64,000 bases of DNA, taken from Cloeon dipterum. Its lineage: Eukaryota > Arthropoda > Insecta > Ephemeroptera > Baetidae. Below are positions 1-13,134 of the stretch, in pieces. Every line of letters starts with the position of its first letter. Positions within the stretch are counted from its first letter, which is position 1. The position numbers and the translations under genes were made by a program. A model generated the notes under the pieces. It made no database searches, was not told the origin of the DNA, and saw nothing but the letters and a program-made list of their open reading frames with translations. The stretch covers positions 27,425,681 to 27,489,680 of the forward strand of contig NC_088786.1 of assembly GCF_949628265.1 (NCBI RefSeq), read 5' to 3'.

Positions 1-3000
1 CCTCGTTTTTAGCTCTCGAACGTGCAACGTGTCTCGCTCGGTGCTGAAGGGTCGTCCCGCCGCAGAGTTGAGGGAGGCGTGCGGCAAATATTGCATTTTA
101 TATGTACGCGACGCAAGAAAGAGATCCGCCGTGCGCGAATATGCACTTTACAGCGCTGCACTATATTTGATTTGCCCCGAGGTTTGTCGCCGCGGCTTGC
201 AAATTGCCCATCAAAATTCGGCAAGGGGAAATTCGGGGTGCCGTGCGCGCGGATGTGCCGGTAATAAATTTTAGTGGCTCCAGATAACGAGGCGGCACTT
301 AAAATCGGTATGATATTCCATATCCAGCTATCGCGACCGATCTTTTATCTCGAGGCCGAGCTCCAGGCGAAAATTTCAATGATTTATTTAAATCACTGAC
401 ATCTGAGAAAGTCATAAATGAAAAATGGCTTGTTTGCAACCCCTGTGCAGCCCTCATTTCGGCCAATTTCTTTGTGCCACGAGTGCAAAATGAGAGAGCA
501 TCCGTGCATGTCATCCGCCAGCAGCATAAACCCAGCGTGCCAAACAGCGACTAAAAAGCTAGAACGGCTGCAGAAAAGGCTGCATTAAAAAGGTGTACGT
601 GCTCTTGCCTAGCTGGGGCTAATCCCACAAAGCTGCACTGTCAGATCTGTGAACCGTAATAATTAAAACTGTGGCAGGGCGACGAAAAGCCACGAGAGAT
701 GGTGTTAGCACGCTCGCTTTCGTGAGAAAGGTTGCTCACAATGACACAAACTCGCCCCTTATCCTTTTTTGCGACAAACGCCACGAGAGAAGCAGAGAGT
801 GAGGACGAGGAAACTGTTCTCCAATGCGGATTGTTTTTCGTGTGTATACAGTTTTTACATGCGATAAATGTCATTGCACCAGACGCATATTTCAACACGT
901 GCAGCCATATAAACATTGGATGCGGAGCAAGAATTTTATCGTTGAAAAAATAAATAAAAAATGTTTTTAATTTAGTTTTAGTTAACTGCTCGTTTATACC
1001 AGATTAGATAACTTTTGTTTCATGACCGTTACATGCGTAAAACTGTAGAATCATTCTCCACTTTTAATTTGTAGGTGAATCCACCGGGGGTACAAATTTT
1101 CAAAAGTTAATATATATTCCAGCATAATAAAACAACATCAATCAATTATTGCTATTTTCCCTGCACAAGATTTACATAATTGCTAAATAATTTTTTTATT
1201 TATCAGATGAAAATGGTGGGGAATAGAGCTTTATCCTGATATATTAGGGCTGTCTCAAAGTTAGGTTTATCTCCATTTTTAACTAGCCTCGGTGAAAATG
1301 TTGGAGCAGTAAATTGCTGTATTGAAATCGCATAATGGAACAAGAATAATTTACGGTCTTCGAAAATTAACCCAGCTCCCTCACTCAGTTCTTCTATTAT
1401 AACAAAACTAGCGAGAAGCTAAAAGCTTTTTGCTCTTTCCAAGATGGAAAGATTTTGCGCAATTGTGCACAATGTGAGCAATACTTGAGAGAGCAGCAGC
1501 TCCTGCATGCACCGGCTCCGGGATGCTCCACTCTCTCGCCCTCTCTCATTAGCATCCAAATTAATTTTAAGAAATGCGACGAGTGCAGAGACAATAGAGC
1601 GGCCGCCGATCTCTCGCCTCAACGCAATTTGCCCTCCTCCGTGTGCATGAGCTGTGTTTATATTTGCCTTAGCGTGCCGCGGAACACCTTATACCTGGCA
1701 AGCATAGGTCTTCAAAGAAAACGAAGTTGCGTCGGCAGAAGCACACCCCGTGTGGTCTCGAGCACTCAGCGTTCTCCGTGCACTCTGCGGTGGTCGAGCA
1801 CTGCGTTGACGTCACTGTAAAAATTCACACCGCACATGAGACTGGGTTAATTTTACGAATTATTTACGCGCCCACTCTCTCTGCCTGACTGACAGTATAA
1901 TCTGCGCTTAATGAAGGAGGAGTAAGCGTGAAATCGCCCACGAACTGAAATGTTTTTGTTCATTCATGGCGACGTTCGGTTCAGTCCCCGCACTTGACAG
2001 GCGAAAATTTCCTAAAAAAATGCTTTCTGCGCAGTAAATAGTCAAACTCTTATGTGTGACATGCTAGCATAATATTAATTATAGTCACATATTCTAAAAC
2101 CATTTACGCAGACTACTAGATATTCTATACGGCCATCAAAAGTTTGAGACCGCAACATTTAAACAAATTTGTTCGTGCATTGGTAAAACGGGCGCGGAAT
2201 TCCTTCCTTTCACTCTATTGCTATACTACTTGATTCCAAATAACTTCAAACCATGGTTCCCAGTATATAATACAGTTTTAATAATTATGAAGATGCTGAA
2301 TGATGTGCTAAAAGGGATTGAAATTCTTGAATTTCTAAAAATCAACGCTCTTCACCGTCGCCAACAATTAACAATTTTAATTTTTGCATGAGGCCTACAT
2401 ATTTAAGCCTTTTAACTAACAATTATTTCTTTCAAAGCAGTTAGTCTGGTGTAACATTTCGCAAACACAAAGCCATCACTCATTGGAACTATTTTTTAAT
2501 AGTCAACTGAATGTAATGAACGCAAAAAATATTACAAAAAGACGATAGCAAATATCAATATCTTTAATTTCGTTTGAAAGTTTTAATTAAACTATATTTT
2601 TTCAAAAAATTAAAGAATAGTAAATAAGTAAAAATGTTTCAAAATAATTTGAAAACGTCAAATTTATAAAAAGAACTAAAAGTTATAAAATTGCATGTCT
2701 GCAAAGTTAAAATAAAAATAAATATCAGATTCCATAACCTGTCTTTTAAAGACTCTGAAGAAGTAATTACCAGCCGCCACTCGTCGTGCAGGACATTTGC
2801 GTAAAATCGCTGAATTTTAAAACAGCCCGCAACAAAACAAGTTAACTTATATTATTTTTAAATCAACTCAGAACATCATGACCATCTGAAAGTGCATTTT
2901 CTCTTTGAAGGTGTCTACAACCAACATTTATAAATAAAAAATAAAATCTTAATTGCTTAGTTAATGCAATCAGTATACAAAAATTAAGAAAATTAATATA

Positions 3001-4830
3001 TTTATTTTCATTACCTGAGTTCCTTACAATCTGTGGTCTCTGGCTAAACTATTAAGAGCTTATACACACTTAATTGTATCATTTCGAAATGGACACTCTC
3101 CAGTGCAATTATGCCATCATCTGTGAATGTGAGTACACAACATGCGCGTTTGAATCGGCGACCAATGCGTACTCTATGCCCGGATCGACAACCGCAACCT
3201 TGAACTAAGTTATAGGCAAACACAAATGATTTAAATTTATTGCGACGCGTGAGCGGTCAGCCCGTCTCTGCGGTCGCCGCGTGTGTGTGTTTGTTATTAA
3301 TAAACGGCGGTTGAAAGGGTTTGGCGAAAGGCGGCGGTGCTCACCGCGTCTGCGAGAGAGCGGACTCGCCTACCTCCTCGGTCTTCGAAGGGAGAGAGAA
3401 TGCGTGCCCCGCAGTGTGAGTGTGAGTGTGGGCCGACGAGAGCTGGCCGGGTTGCGGTCAAGGCGCACGCTCGCGGGCCGCGACTCAGTGCCAGGAGCTC
3501 ATGCGAGCGCAGACGGTCGCGCAGCATCCGTTTTTAAATCAATGTGGCATTCCGCTGTATGAGTTTGTGTGTGTATGCTGTGTGTGTGCTGGCGGGCGGG
3601 CGGGCGGGCTGCCAGTTATATTATACATTGCGCGAGCGAGAGGTGCGCCGTGATGCGGTGCTCGCTTTGAATGTGCCGAGAGCAGGCAGCGCGCTGCCGT
3701 CGCAGTCACTCGTCCCGGTTATATATTTCAATTATTGTAGATTTTTATTTATTTAATACGCCCGCACAAATAGTCTCGTCGCTAAAAACTAGCACACTGG
3801 AACAAGTTTATAATTTTTGTACATCACATCAGATAAAACAATAATTATTGAATCAAATCTGTTTGTTTGGTTGTGTTCTAAATTTCCCTTATTGTTTACC
3901 TGTGTTTAACGTTAGCTCATAGCTTCAATTTTATCCAGACGATTCTTATCGTAATTATTTCTTGTTTATGCAATTAACTAATTTAATAGGTATCATAAAT
4001 ATCCACGTTCAAAAATAATTTTTTAATGAGTTTTCGCTTTCTTAACTTGATTTTCTTCGCTTTTTTATCACCTACGAGCTTTCAGGTATGGATCAATTTT
4101 CATTAAAACTATATTTCTCATTGCAATTTAAATCAATGTTCAAAATAAAATTGAACTAACAATTAAATTTCAATGTATCAGGAAAATATTTGGAGAAGCG
4201 CACGCCATTGTTGAAAATAATTGAATCTAAATATAAAAAAAAATTAAATTTTTCATAAAAATTACAGGAAAGCAATAATTTTCCAACCATTCATTATTAA
4301 ATTGATCATTTTGCGAGGAAAATATTTCAAATTCGTGTGCTCATTTGAATGAGTTTATTCAAGTAGAGTAATTATTTGTCTTGATGATCCGTTTTTTGCC
4401 ATGAGACTACAATGTGTTTTGGTTCTGATTTGAACATACTACAAAACTCATAGTCAGTTCACCGATACACGTCTTATAGAAAGGATACAAAATAAACAAT
4501 GTTTTACCTTGGATGATATCAAATTCTGAGTAGACGAGTTCGATCAAAGTACACCATTGTATGAGCAGTGCAAGCTGAGCATACCTCGCCCATTGGCACA
4601 TCTTGGCGGTTGAAAATAGAAAAACGAGGAGCGACTCTTTCAAGTCGAGCGGCCGTTATCACGTGGACGCGCTTGATAAGCGTTTTTGATAACTTCATAA
4701 ACAGCGAGTATATAGAACTCTTAAGCGTCATTTTCAGAGGGTGCGGTGTGCTATCTTATTATTGCACATTTCCCTTACAATCACGGTGACGTGGCTTTGA
4801 ATCAGAGCATCAGAGAAAATAGATACATTA

Positions 4831-4900
4831 AATATTGGCATACCTCTGTCACCTCTGGGGATAACGTCTAATTTGCAATTAGCCTTTAAATTCAATATCT
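4831..4900 (+). repeat. Dispersed repeat, copy 1
   Basis: This stretch aligns by eye with 23325-23404 in the same orientation. Shared blocks include AATATTGGCATA, CTCTGTCACCTCTG and TTTAAATTCA, separated by small gaps and substitutions. Neither copy lies in a gene. It is probably a fragment of an interspersed element whose family I cannot name. Confidence 0.55.
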
Positions 4901-5038
4901 GTTTTGAAGAATCCGAAAAAAGTGAGGATACTGTCAGAAATGACTAACCAATACCTTTTGAATGACAAAATCATCTTATTTTCAAAGTCTGCACCATTGG
5001 TTATTTCCGTACCTAGGAACAAAGTAATCAATATGATA

Positions 5039-5040
<2 letters not shown>

Positions 5041-5086
<46 letters not shown>
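5041..5086. repeat. (AT)23 microsatellite
   Basis: Uninterrupted AT dinucleotide repeat of 46 bp in intergenic DNA. It is followed directly by a purine-rich GAGAG tract at about 5106-5130. Confidence 0.98.
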
Positions 5087-5088
<2 letters not shown>

Positions 5089-5902
5089 CTCCTCATAGAG
5101 TGACGGAGAGAGGGAGAGGGGAGAGAGAGCAACAGTCAATTTCATTAGTCAGCAGCGAGCAGCGCAGATTGAAGCCAGCCTAATAATTCTGAACCGCAGA
5201 AATGGAAAGACAAAGACCAATATATGCAAATCAGAAACACTCACAGCGGATTTCGTAGATTGGCAAAGGCGCGCCCACACTATTTAATTTTGCAAACGAT
5301 GAGAAATTCCGATAAATGTGTTTCACGCCGTACCAAAAACAATTATACTCTGCCCGGGTGCAGACAATACCGTGTGTTTACACAGCAGATTTAGTTGCGT
5401 GTGCGGCACTGGAGTGAATTATATGTGCTCTCTCGCGTTGACGGTGCTCGGTGTTTTGAATATAAACGTTTATTGCAAGCCTCAGCGAGGTGGAACGCAC
5501 AGCACCAAGTTATTCTCCGCGCCACAACTACAAGGCTTGAAAGGGAATGCTGGTAATTATTTAACACACCAGCTGGCAGAGTGAATAGTGAATACAATCT
5601 GCAGTGACAAATCTGGCATTGAAATTAAATTGTTGAGAAAAACATGGCTGATTTTATTCACATTCAATTATGGCCCGTTACATTTCATTCATTAAAATAT
5701 AATAGCTAAATTCGGTTCTGCTCAGGTTCTGCTGCATTCATACGCTCTCGTTAGTCTGGACTTCGCATTTAGAAGGTGTAGAAATTCAGTGGCTCCTCCC
5801 TGTTAGGCAAATCGCACTGCTGCGATCAGCACCGCGAGCAGGCCAGGCATCATAATTAGAGATGCGGCACCTGAATTCGCATTTGGTTAAGTTTTGAAAC
5901 TT

Positions 5903-7301
5903 TTAAATCATATTAAACATACTATTGCAACGTCTAGTGCTTAAATCTGGTTTGTACTCAGGCTTGCACGTGCACGAACCGGCTATGCAGTGTAACCTCT
6001 GGTTGTTGCCATCAGCTGCAATATAGCACTCGTCTGGTCTGTCACACCGATCGCCTAAACCTTTTAAACAATTTTTCTGAGTTAACCATTGTTTGGCCAT
6101 GCAATTAATTAGAACCTTTATCCTCCCAGCATTTCATATCTGAAAAATGCGTTCTAGTCTTGCAGATGCACTCGCTCCTAAGGCACTCTGCTAAATCGCC
6201 AAACGCTACGGTGCACTGGATCGACTCTTCGCAGCGAGATTTGAATCCATCGGCTACCTCCAAACTGCAAATTAAACACAGAGCCTTTGATAAATTGATA
6301 AATCTGCATGGGGAAATATATGCATTTAATCATTATTTTTTAAGTGGTCAGCGAGTTACATCAAGAAGGGCTGCTGGGGTTTTCTGATCGCGGCTGGTAA
6401 TTACTAACCATCTTTTGTTGTCGGCGGCAACCACAAAGCCCTCCTTGCACACACAAGTATTTTGGTAACATATAGAATTTGGCGTTGTGCACATGTCATT
6501 TCCATTGCATTTTGCATCCAGATCTTGAAAGAAAATAGCACACAACATAAATCGTTTCTTTAGCGTTTTCGAAATTATTAAGAGTTAAAACCTTTTGATT
6601 CAATGCATGCTCCCAGTTGATTGAGCTTCGTGCCTGGTCTGCAAACGCATTGATAATCCTTACATTCAGTGTTTCTGTTTAATGTGCTGCACTGCATGTC
6701 TTCCTCGCAACCACCACCGATCCTATCCATCACTGAAATATATCAATTAAAAAATGCATTTTATAGCACTAAAATTACACCTACGTGGCAAGCATTTGCT
6801 CTTGTCAATTGATTCAATAAATTTATCTTCACACTGGCACTTCCCTTGGCGACACTTTGATTCATTTATTCTGCATTCTCTGTCGCTTGTGCACGTTTGA
6901 CCTTAAAAAAGTGGTAATAATTATACTGAACTAACAGAAAAAATCGTGCATCTTACTTGATCTAAATGATGTTATAGGCTCTATGCACTTTGCTTCATCC
7001 GCATAAAATTCGGACCCGTCCTTGCACTCGCACCGTCCACCAAAGCAATCAGCATTTGGTCCCCATTGGCTTTCGCACACCACCCCGGACGAGCACTGAA
7101 TTTCAGGTAGTTGCTGCGGCGGTAAAGTGGTTGCCTCCTCGTCCACTGTCAGAAAATCCTGAATATTTAACCCCTCGGCACGAATCGGAGTAAAAATACA
7201 GTACCTTTGTCGTGGCTGTCGTGGTTGTGGTTATCGTGGTCGTGTGCTGAACCTGAGGCCAAAAGGGCAAGCAGCACGATCGCCAATAGTGGAGCAGACA
7301 T
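5903..7301 (-). CDS. Secreted EB/EGF-like cysteine-rich multi-module protein
   Basis: Seven exons: 7205-7301, 6957-7145, 6785-6901, 6592-6732, 6409-6523, 6116-6264 and 5903-6054. All junctions keep frame and give 319 residues. The protein starts with a signal peptide (MSAPLLAIVLLALLASGSA), followed by a short His/Asp-rich stretch (HDHDNHNHDSHDK) that could bind metal ions. Exons 2-7 each encode one module of about six cysteines spaced like Pfam EB modules (for example C-x6-C, then C-x4-C-x-C and a final C). That one-module-per-exon layout points to growth by exon duplication. There is no transmembrane segment, so the product is probably extracellular. EB-module proteins are abundant in arthropods and nematodes and mostly lack known functions. 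The start ATG is set by the signal peptide. The family call is by cysteine pattern only. Confidence 0.8.
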
Positions 7302-9806
7302 GATTCGCCACTGCATGCAGACTTGTCAAGAAAAGGAGCAAAGGTGTGGCTACGGCTAGTTGCAGCTTCTTCTGATATCTAATACAAGCGCCGGTGTGGA
7401 GGCTACGCTTTTATGAAATATTGCAGAGATAACAGGATGACTCGACTTGATAAGATAGAGACGAACACTCTCGCTCGCGTTTTCGGGAGATGCAGAATTC
7501 GATCGTCTTTTCCACTCCACAGACACAGCGTGCTGACGAAAATATCATTTCCTTTCTTGTCACATCCTTTGCCCTGCCCCAGATAAGCAAGGAGTCAAAC
7601 GTATTCACTCGGTTTTACCTTATTGCTGTGCATTTTTCGCAGAAGCGCGTACTGCACTAAACACTGACTAACTAACCGGAAAGAAACCGCAAGGAGAAAG
7701 AGAGGAAAACAAAATATGTGGTCTCTTCTCTGTTTAAACGAAAATGGGGATTCTGTTGCAAGGAGAACGCTCAACGTATTTGCTTTTGATACTTCTTCTG
7801 ACTCATTTTTGACGCAAGCTCATTGTCAGCTAACAAGAACTGTGTTAATTAAAAAGTAAAACTTGTGAGGTCATAAGTGAATGATGTATATTCGCACATT
7901 TGAACCATAAAAAAATTGAAATTTAATTTTTACCTTTATTTGGTCACCAATACCCACTCTAACAGTTTTTTCATTTTACTCCATTTGAAACACAGAAAGA
8001 ATCACTGTAGATATCAATTATAGTCTCATAGTTAAAGCATATCATTCACAATTAGTGCCTTTACTTTCAATTTCAATTCGTCGCTTTCAATTTCAATTCG
8101 TTGCTTTCACTGTAAATCTTAAAAATAATAACAACAAAGTTTCATCAATAAAACTATCAGGGATTATAAAATACATATTAATTGTTTTAAAGCGATATAT
8201 ATTAAAAAAATCCTATATTTGAATCTCCTTTGTTTAAAACTATTTCAACTTGGATTCAGAATAATCATTTTGATCAACCTCAGCGCTCTCATTAATAATA
8301 ATATTAAATAATATTTTCATTTGTTTAAAGTCTATATACGAAGCATGAAAGCGATCGTAAAAAACTTCTTGATGAGAGTGCATCACTGATCGGTTAAATC
8401 TGGTTATCTTAAAGGAAAGACCAAAAATATTAATTGCAATCGAAATAAGGAAAAAAGTAAAAGAATAACGAGAATAACAATCAAGTAGGAAAACTACGGC
8501 TCCACTCGCGCCCTCATGAGCATGAAATCACGTGATCTGAATATAGATGAAACGCGGTGAAAGAGTACACGAATAGGTCAGTAGGGTGCTGCAGGGTGCA
8601 GAGTGAGAGGCTGATTGTGGGGCGAAAGAGGTTGACGCATCGTCAATGAAAACTAAAAGTGTCTGATTTCATCGTTTATCTTTTATATCGATTCAGCTAT
8701 CCGCTTGCCAATTTTTGCATTTTTTCCTTGCCACCACTCCAATTTTATAATTAATTTCAGCTGATATGTATAGTTTTTCATGCCAAGCTAGTTTGGGAAG
8801 TCAGTAAGTTTAGTATGTACATATTACTGTCATTCTCTTTTTCTCATTTTTCCGCACTTACTCACATATAAGTTTCCTTCTTATCAAACTAATAAAAATC
8901 AGTCCATGCAATGCTGGTTATAAAGTAAAGCTGTGATTTAAATGAGTTTAGGAAAAGGATAAATTTAGTGAATTTTTGTAAACGCTTGATGAAACCCCGG
9001 CCTGGATTACACACTGGCTTCCGTCAAAGAGTTGATTTTTGCTACACTATAATTTGTATTTGAAAAATGCGACCACTCGAGGTTGTTTCCATGTTTAATA
9101 TAATTAAAACCTTCATCCTCGTTGTCAACTACATATAATTTGTGTTTCATAATTATTATTCATCTTGGTAGCGGAAAAATTTTGCATTTCTCACAAACCA
9201 AAGCCGAGTTTTCTTGTTGGTTGCAAGAAAAGGGCAACAATATATTCGACAGTGAAAATTTGGGTTCTTGTTGAGCGATGCGCAATTGTTACCTATTGTT
9301 AAATTAATTATTGTTAATTATTTTCACAAGGTTGAGCAGTTTTGCCATTGGTTATGCATACCATTTTATAAGTAAAAATATATCATTATTATTATAACCA
9401 TGCCACTTAAAAGTTTATTTATTTGTGATTTTGTGCCTCACCACTTATCAAAAGAGTCTCCAAATTATACCGAGAAACCCGCGCCTGGCGCTCCATGCAC
9501 GCAATGTCACGTCACGTGCTCTGCCGGCAGCCGGCTGTTTAGTTGACAACAGAGACACGCCTCTTTTACTTTCGTTGTTGATGACACCGTAATAATCTGC
9601 GTACAAAATAACATAATTTAGAACAGGCACTGCACAATCTCGTCCTTGTTTCTTATCTGTCTCGTCGAGTCCGTCCGATAGTCCATCCATTTTTTACTAT
9701 AGCAGGTGATTTAAATTGCTTACTGCTTTACCTTTGTCCGTTGAAGTATAAAATCGCATACAATTGTCTTGTTTTTATCCAGACCCAGATACTCGATCTG
9801 TTCATC
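7302..9806. other. Intergenic region between divergent genes
   Basis: It separates the minus-strand EB-module gene from the plus-strand aminopeptidase gene, so it probably holds both promoters. I see no supported exon. A small tandem duplication of a 20-bp unit (CTTTCAATTTCAATTCGTCG and a near copy) lies at 8064-8103. The rest is AT-rich single-copy-looking sequence. Confidence 0.5.
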
Positions 9807-12784
9807 ATGAGCCGAAGACAGGTTCTGAAAGAGCTGCGGCAGATCATGAAAGTCAAGGAATTTGTAGGACCTGAGCCAATTCACGCCTACATCATATCAT
9901 CTGGAGATGCTCACCAAGTGCGTCACTTTCCATTGCGTGGGTCTGAGTTAGGCTTGTCCCCTTAATTTTAAGGTGAAACCTTTGAGAGGTTGAAGAGTGA
10001 CACATGAGGGGACACATGCATTGGGTGAGTCCAAATTAGCCTGACCCCTCAACTGACCCGTCATCTTTTAGAAAAAAATAAGGGGTCAAGCTCACTCGGA
10101 CTAACCCATGACTCCCATGAGGGGACAAGCCTATGGAACTCAGACCCACCCATTGAACAACTTTTCCTTAGACAAGCAAATTTTATCATTTGATAGAGCG
10201 AGTATCTGGCAGATTGTGACAAGAGGAGAGCCTTTATTTCTGGATTCACTGGGTCTGCTGGTACAGCCATTGTGACTGATGACCATGCATGCATGTGGAC
10301 AGACGGCAGATATTTCTTGCAAGCGACCAGAGAAATGTCATCTGATTGGACCCTTATGAAAGATGGTAGACTAGCAGAAAAAGATGTAACAATAATTTGA
10401 CCATAAACTTTCAGGCATTCCAACAACTCCTACGCAAGCAACTTGGTTGTCCAAGAACCTGGCAAGGAATTCAAGAGTGGGTTTCGACCCTTATTTAATT
10501 TCCCACAGCGAGTACCGTCCACTGAAGGCACATCTTGAATCGGCTGGAATTTACTTGGTAGCCGTGGAAAAAAACCTGGTTGATGTTGTCTGGGACAAGG
10601 AAAGACCAGAACGTCCCAATGGACCTGTAATTCCTTTAGGGCTAAAATACTCAGGTAATAATGATTTTAAGTTATGACACATGCGGGTCATAAAACCATG
10701 TAAAATTGATTGGCTTCAGGAAAGTTGCTATATTCCGTGTAGTAATAGTCCACTGCAAAGAACTGATAATAGCACAAAAATTTCAAGTGTTTTCAAGAAT
10801 AAAAGTCAAGTAGCACTCGAGTGTTTAATGGAAAGCTGTTACACTATTGTTGTGGACGTTTTAGGGTTTAAAAAGCGTTTATTATCATTGCTTCCAATAA
10901 AAATTATTTCAGGAGTCACGAGCGCGTCAAAAGTCAGTGATGTTCGAGAGCAGATGGCAGAGAAGAATGCGGCCCTCATTGTCTTTACAGCTTTGGATGA
11001 CATTGCATGTTAGTATCAAAGCTAATCAGACAGCTGCAGTTTAAAGAACTATTTCGTTTAACAGGGCTGTTCAACTTACGTGGATCAGACATTTCGTTCA
11101 ATCCAGTCTTCTTCTCTTACGCCACTGTGAGCCAAACCTCTGCTGTCCTGTACATCGATGAATCAAAACTTCCTCCGGAAATTCACCAGCACTTTGAAAC
11201 TGAGGGTATCCAAGTCACTTTTTCCCCGTATAAGGCAATCACAACCTGCATTGAGTCAGCAGTAAATGAACTTGTAAGAAGTTCCATTTAACCATCACCA
11301 TACAAATTTAATAAATAAATTCATTTGCAGAGTCCTTCCGACAAGATTTGGATTTCTGAAAAATCCAGTATTGCCCTGACTAGTCTAGTGCCTGAGAACA
11401 TGCTCCTGACAGACATCAGCCCTGTTTCTCTGATGAAAACTATCAAAAATGCCACAGAAGTTGATGGCATGATTAATGCGCACATCAGAGATGCTTCGGC
11501 TCTGTGCAGATACTTTGCCTGGCTTGAGAAGGAGGTTGCTCTAGGAAACAAAGTCACAGAGATCTCTGGCGCTACCAAACTGGAGCAGTTTCGATCGTAA
11601 GAAATCACTGCCAAGTAAATGTTGCCTTTTATAACATAATATAACTTCATTTTTTAAGGGAGTTGGATGAGTTTGTTGGACTCAGCTTTGAAACGATTTC
11701 TTCTGTTGGTTCTAATGCTGCAATCATCCACTATTCGCCTGACCCCACGACTGACAGACCAATCACAGACCAGCACATTTATCTTTGTGATTCAGGAGCA
11801 CAATTCAAGTATGTGGCATTTTGATATAATATGCTGTTTAAAATTTTAAACTCGTATTCCAACTCTAGAGATGGGACAACTGATGTTACTCGCACAATTC
11901 ATCTCGGCACTCCTACTGATTTTGAAAAGGAGAGCTTCACCAGAGTGTTCAAGGGAGCCTTTGCTATCCGAAGCTGCATATTCCCAAATAAACTCAAGGT
12001 ATTGTAAAATGGATTTAATTTGTTGAAAAACGAGGCTAGAAATTGCGTTTATATCAGAGTCTTGTATTTGTTTGCTCTGCTGTATAGTTTTGCTTTAAAT
12101 TTAAAAATCCTAAAATATCAGCCTTTAACTTAAACCCATATTTATTATCCTCAATGCGAACAATAAAAATTCAAATAAATATTATAATTTCAACTTAACA
12201 GGGGAACTATTTGGATACCCTTGCCAGAAAGCCTCTCTGGGACATCGGATTGGATTACCTTCATGGCACAAGTCACGGCATCGGTTCGTACCTAAACGTT
12301 CACGAAGGACCGATCGGCATCACATACAAAAATTGCCCTCACGATCCTGGCATGCAAGCCAATATGTTCCTCTCTAACGGTAACTGAACTACTCTCTCGC
12401 AGTTCTTGTGCAGATTAAACAAATAATGACCTTATGCAGAGCCTGGATACTACGAGGACGGCAGTTTTGGAATCCGTATTGAAAACATTGTGCGGGTTGT
12501 GCCTGCAACAGCTCGATTCAACTTCAAGGACAGGGGCTTCCTCACCTTTGAGGATGTCACAGTGGTGCCTCTGCAGACGAAAATGTTTGTCAAATCTTTG
12601 CTGACCACTGAGGAGGTAATAATCTAGAGATCCATCTTTTTCTCTGCTAATTTTTCAAATTTGGCAGATCAACTACATCAATGAGTATCACGCAAAGTGC
12701 TTGGAACTTGTGGGTCCACTCCTTCAAAAGGGAAACCACCATGAGGCTCTGCAATGGCTCCAGAGAGAAACCCAGCCCATCTGA
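9807..12784 (+). CDS. ApepP: Xaa-Pro aminopeptidase 1 (aminopeptidase P, cytosolic)
   Basis: Eleven exons: 9807-9917, 10197-10365, 10415-10654, 10913-11008, 11065-11273, 11331-11596, 11659-11808, 11869-11998, 12202-12379, 12440-12615 and 12668-12784. They give 613 residues, close to human XPNPEP1 at 623. The enzyme removes the N-terminal residue from peptides with proline in position 2. The three-part layout is clear: two creatinase-like N domains ([21 protein letters not shown]) and a pita-bread catalytic domain. The metal ligands of the family are present: both aspartates in [16 protein letters not shown], the histidine in [10 protein letters not shown], and glutamates in NEPGYYEDG and GIRIENIV. 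There is no signal peptide or membrane anchor, which fits the cytosolic form. A likely poly(A) signal AATAAA lies at 12866-12871. The gene converges on the unknown gene at 13135-14909. Intron 1 carries a fold-back element. Confidence 0.97.
9938..10148. mobile_element. Fold-back/MITE-like element in intron 1 of the aminopeptidase
   Basis: The left end (TGGGTCTGAGTTAGGCTTGT, from 9938) recurs as an inverted copy ending at 10148, whose reverse complement is TGGGTCTGAGTTCCATAGGC, so the ends match after a small insertion. Similarity continues weakly outwards (CATTGCG/CAATGGG). Inside, a second inverted pair (TGGGTGAGTCC near 10020 and the complement of GGACTAACCCA near 10098) makes a nested hairpin. 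With no coding capacity it looks like a non-autonomous DNA element. No clear target-site duplication was seen. The family is unknown. Confidence 0.6.
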
Positions 12785-13134
12785 TTGGAGTGTGGTGAAC
12801 TCTTGTGCAGTATTCGTAAGAACCAATTTTTAAGAGTCAAATCAAAGTTGTGGTGATAAGATTGAAATAAATAATTTGGAATATTATTTAACTTTTTCTT
12901 TCATTTGCTCAAAATATATAATATAGATTCTCAAACATTCAGAAACAATTATTATCAGCTAATGGTAAACAGAGGGTAAAATAGATAAAAATTGGAGAAA
13001 CATGTCTTGTCTTTTTACATCTTGATATCAGAACACAAATTTTAAAATTCAATCACATGCCCACCATCAGTTCTTGATGACTTCTTACAACATTTTTTCT
13101 CATAATAAGTAAGGCAGAGTTCAGAGGTATGTCG

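Larger units (their letters stand above)
1..5902. other. Gene-free AT-rich stretch with a CpG-rich island
   Basis: No exon chain with matching splice phases or a recognisable protein was found on either strand. Open frames here are short and read like chance. A CpG-rich block at about 3240-3720 resembles an insect promoter or 5' untranslated region, but I cannot tie it to a gene in the window. A perfect CRE-type palindrome TGACGTCA sits at 1807-1814. A dinucleotide repeat and one copy of a dispersed repeat are listed separately. Confidence 0.5.

Noticed and set aside
9448-9690. 80-codon minus-strand frame upstream of the aminopeptidase
   Set aside because: It sits in the likely promoter and 5' region of the aminopeptidase gene and has no recognisable features.
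10061-10426. 121-codon frame on the minus strand
   Set aside because: It is antisense to exon 2 of the aminopeptidase gene and has no independent support.
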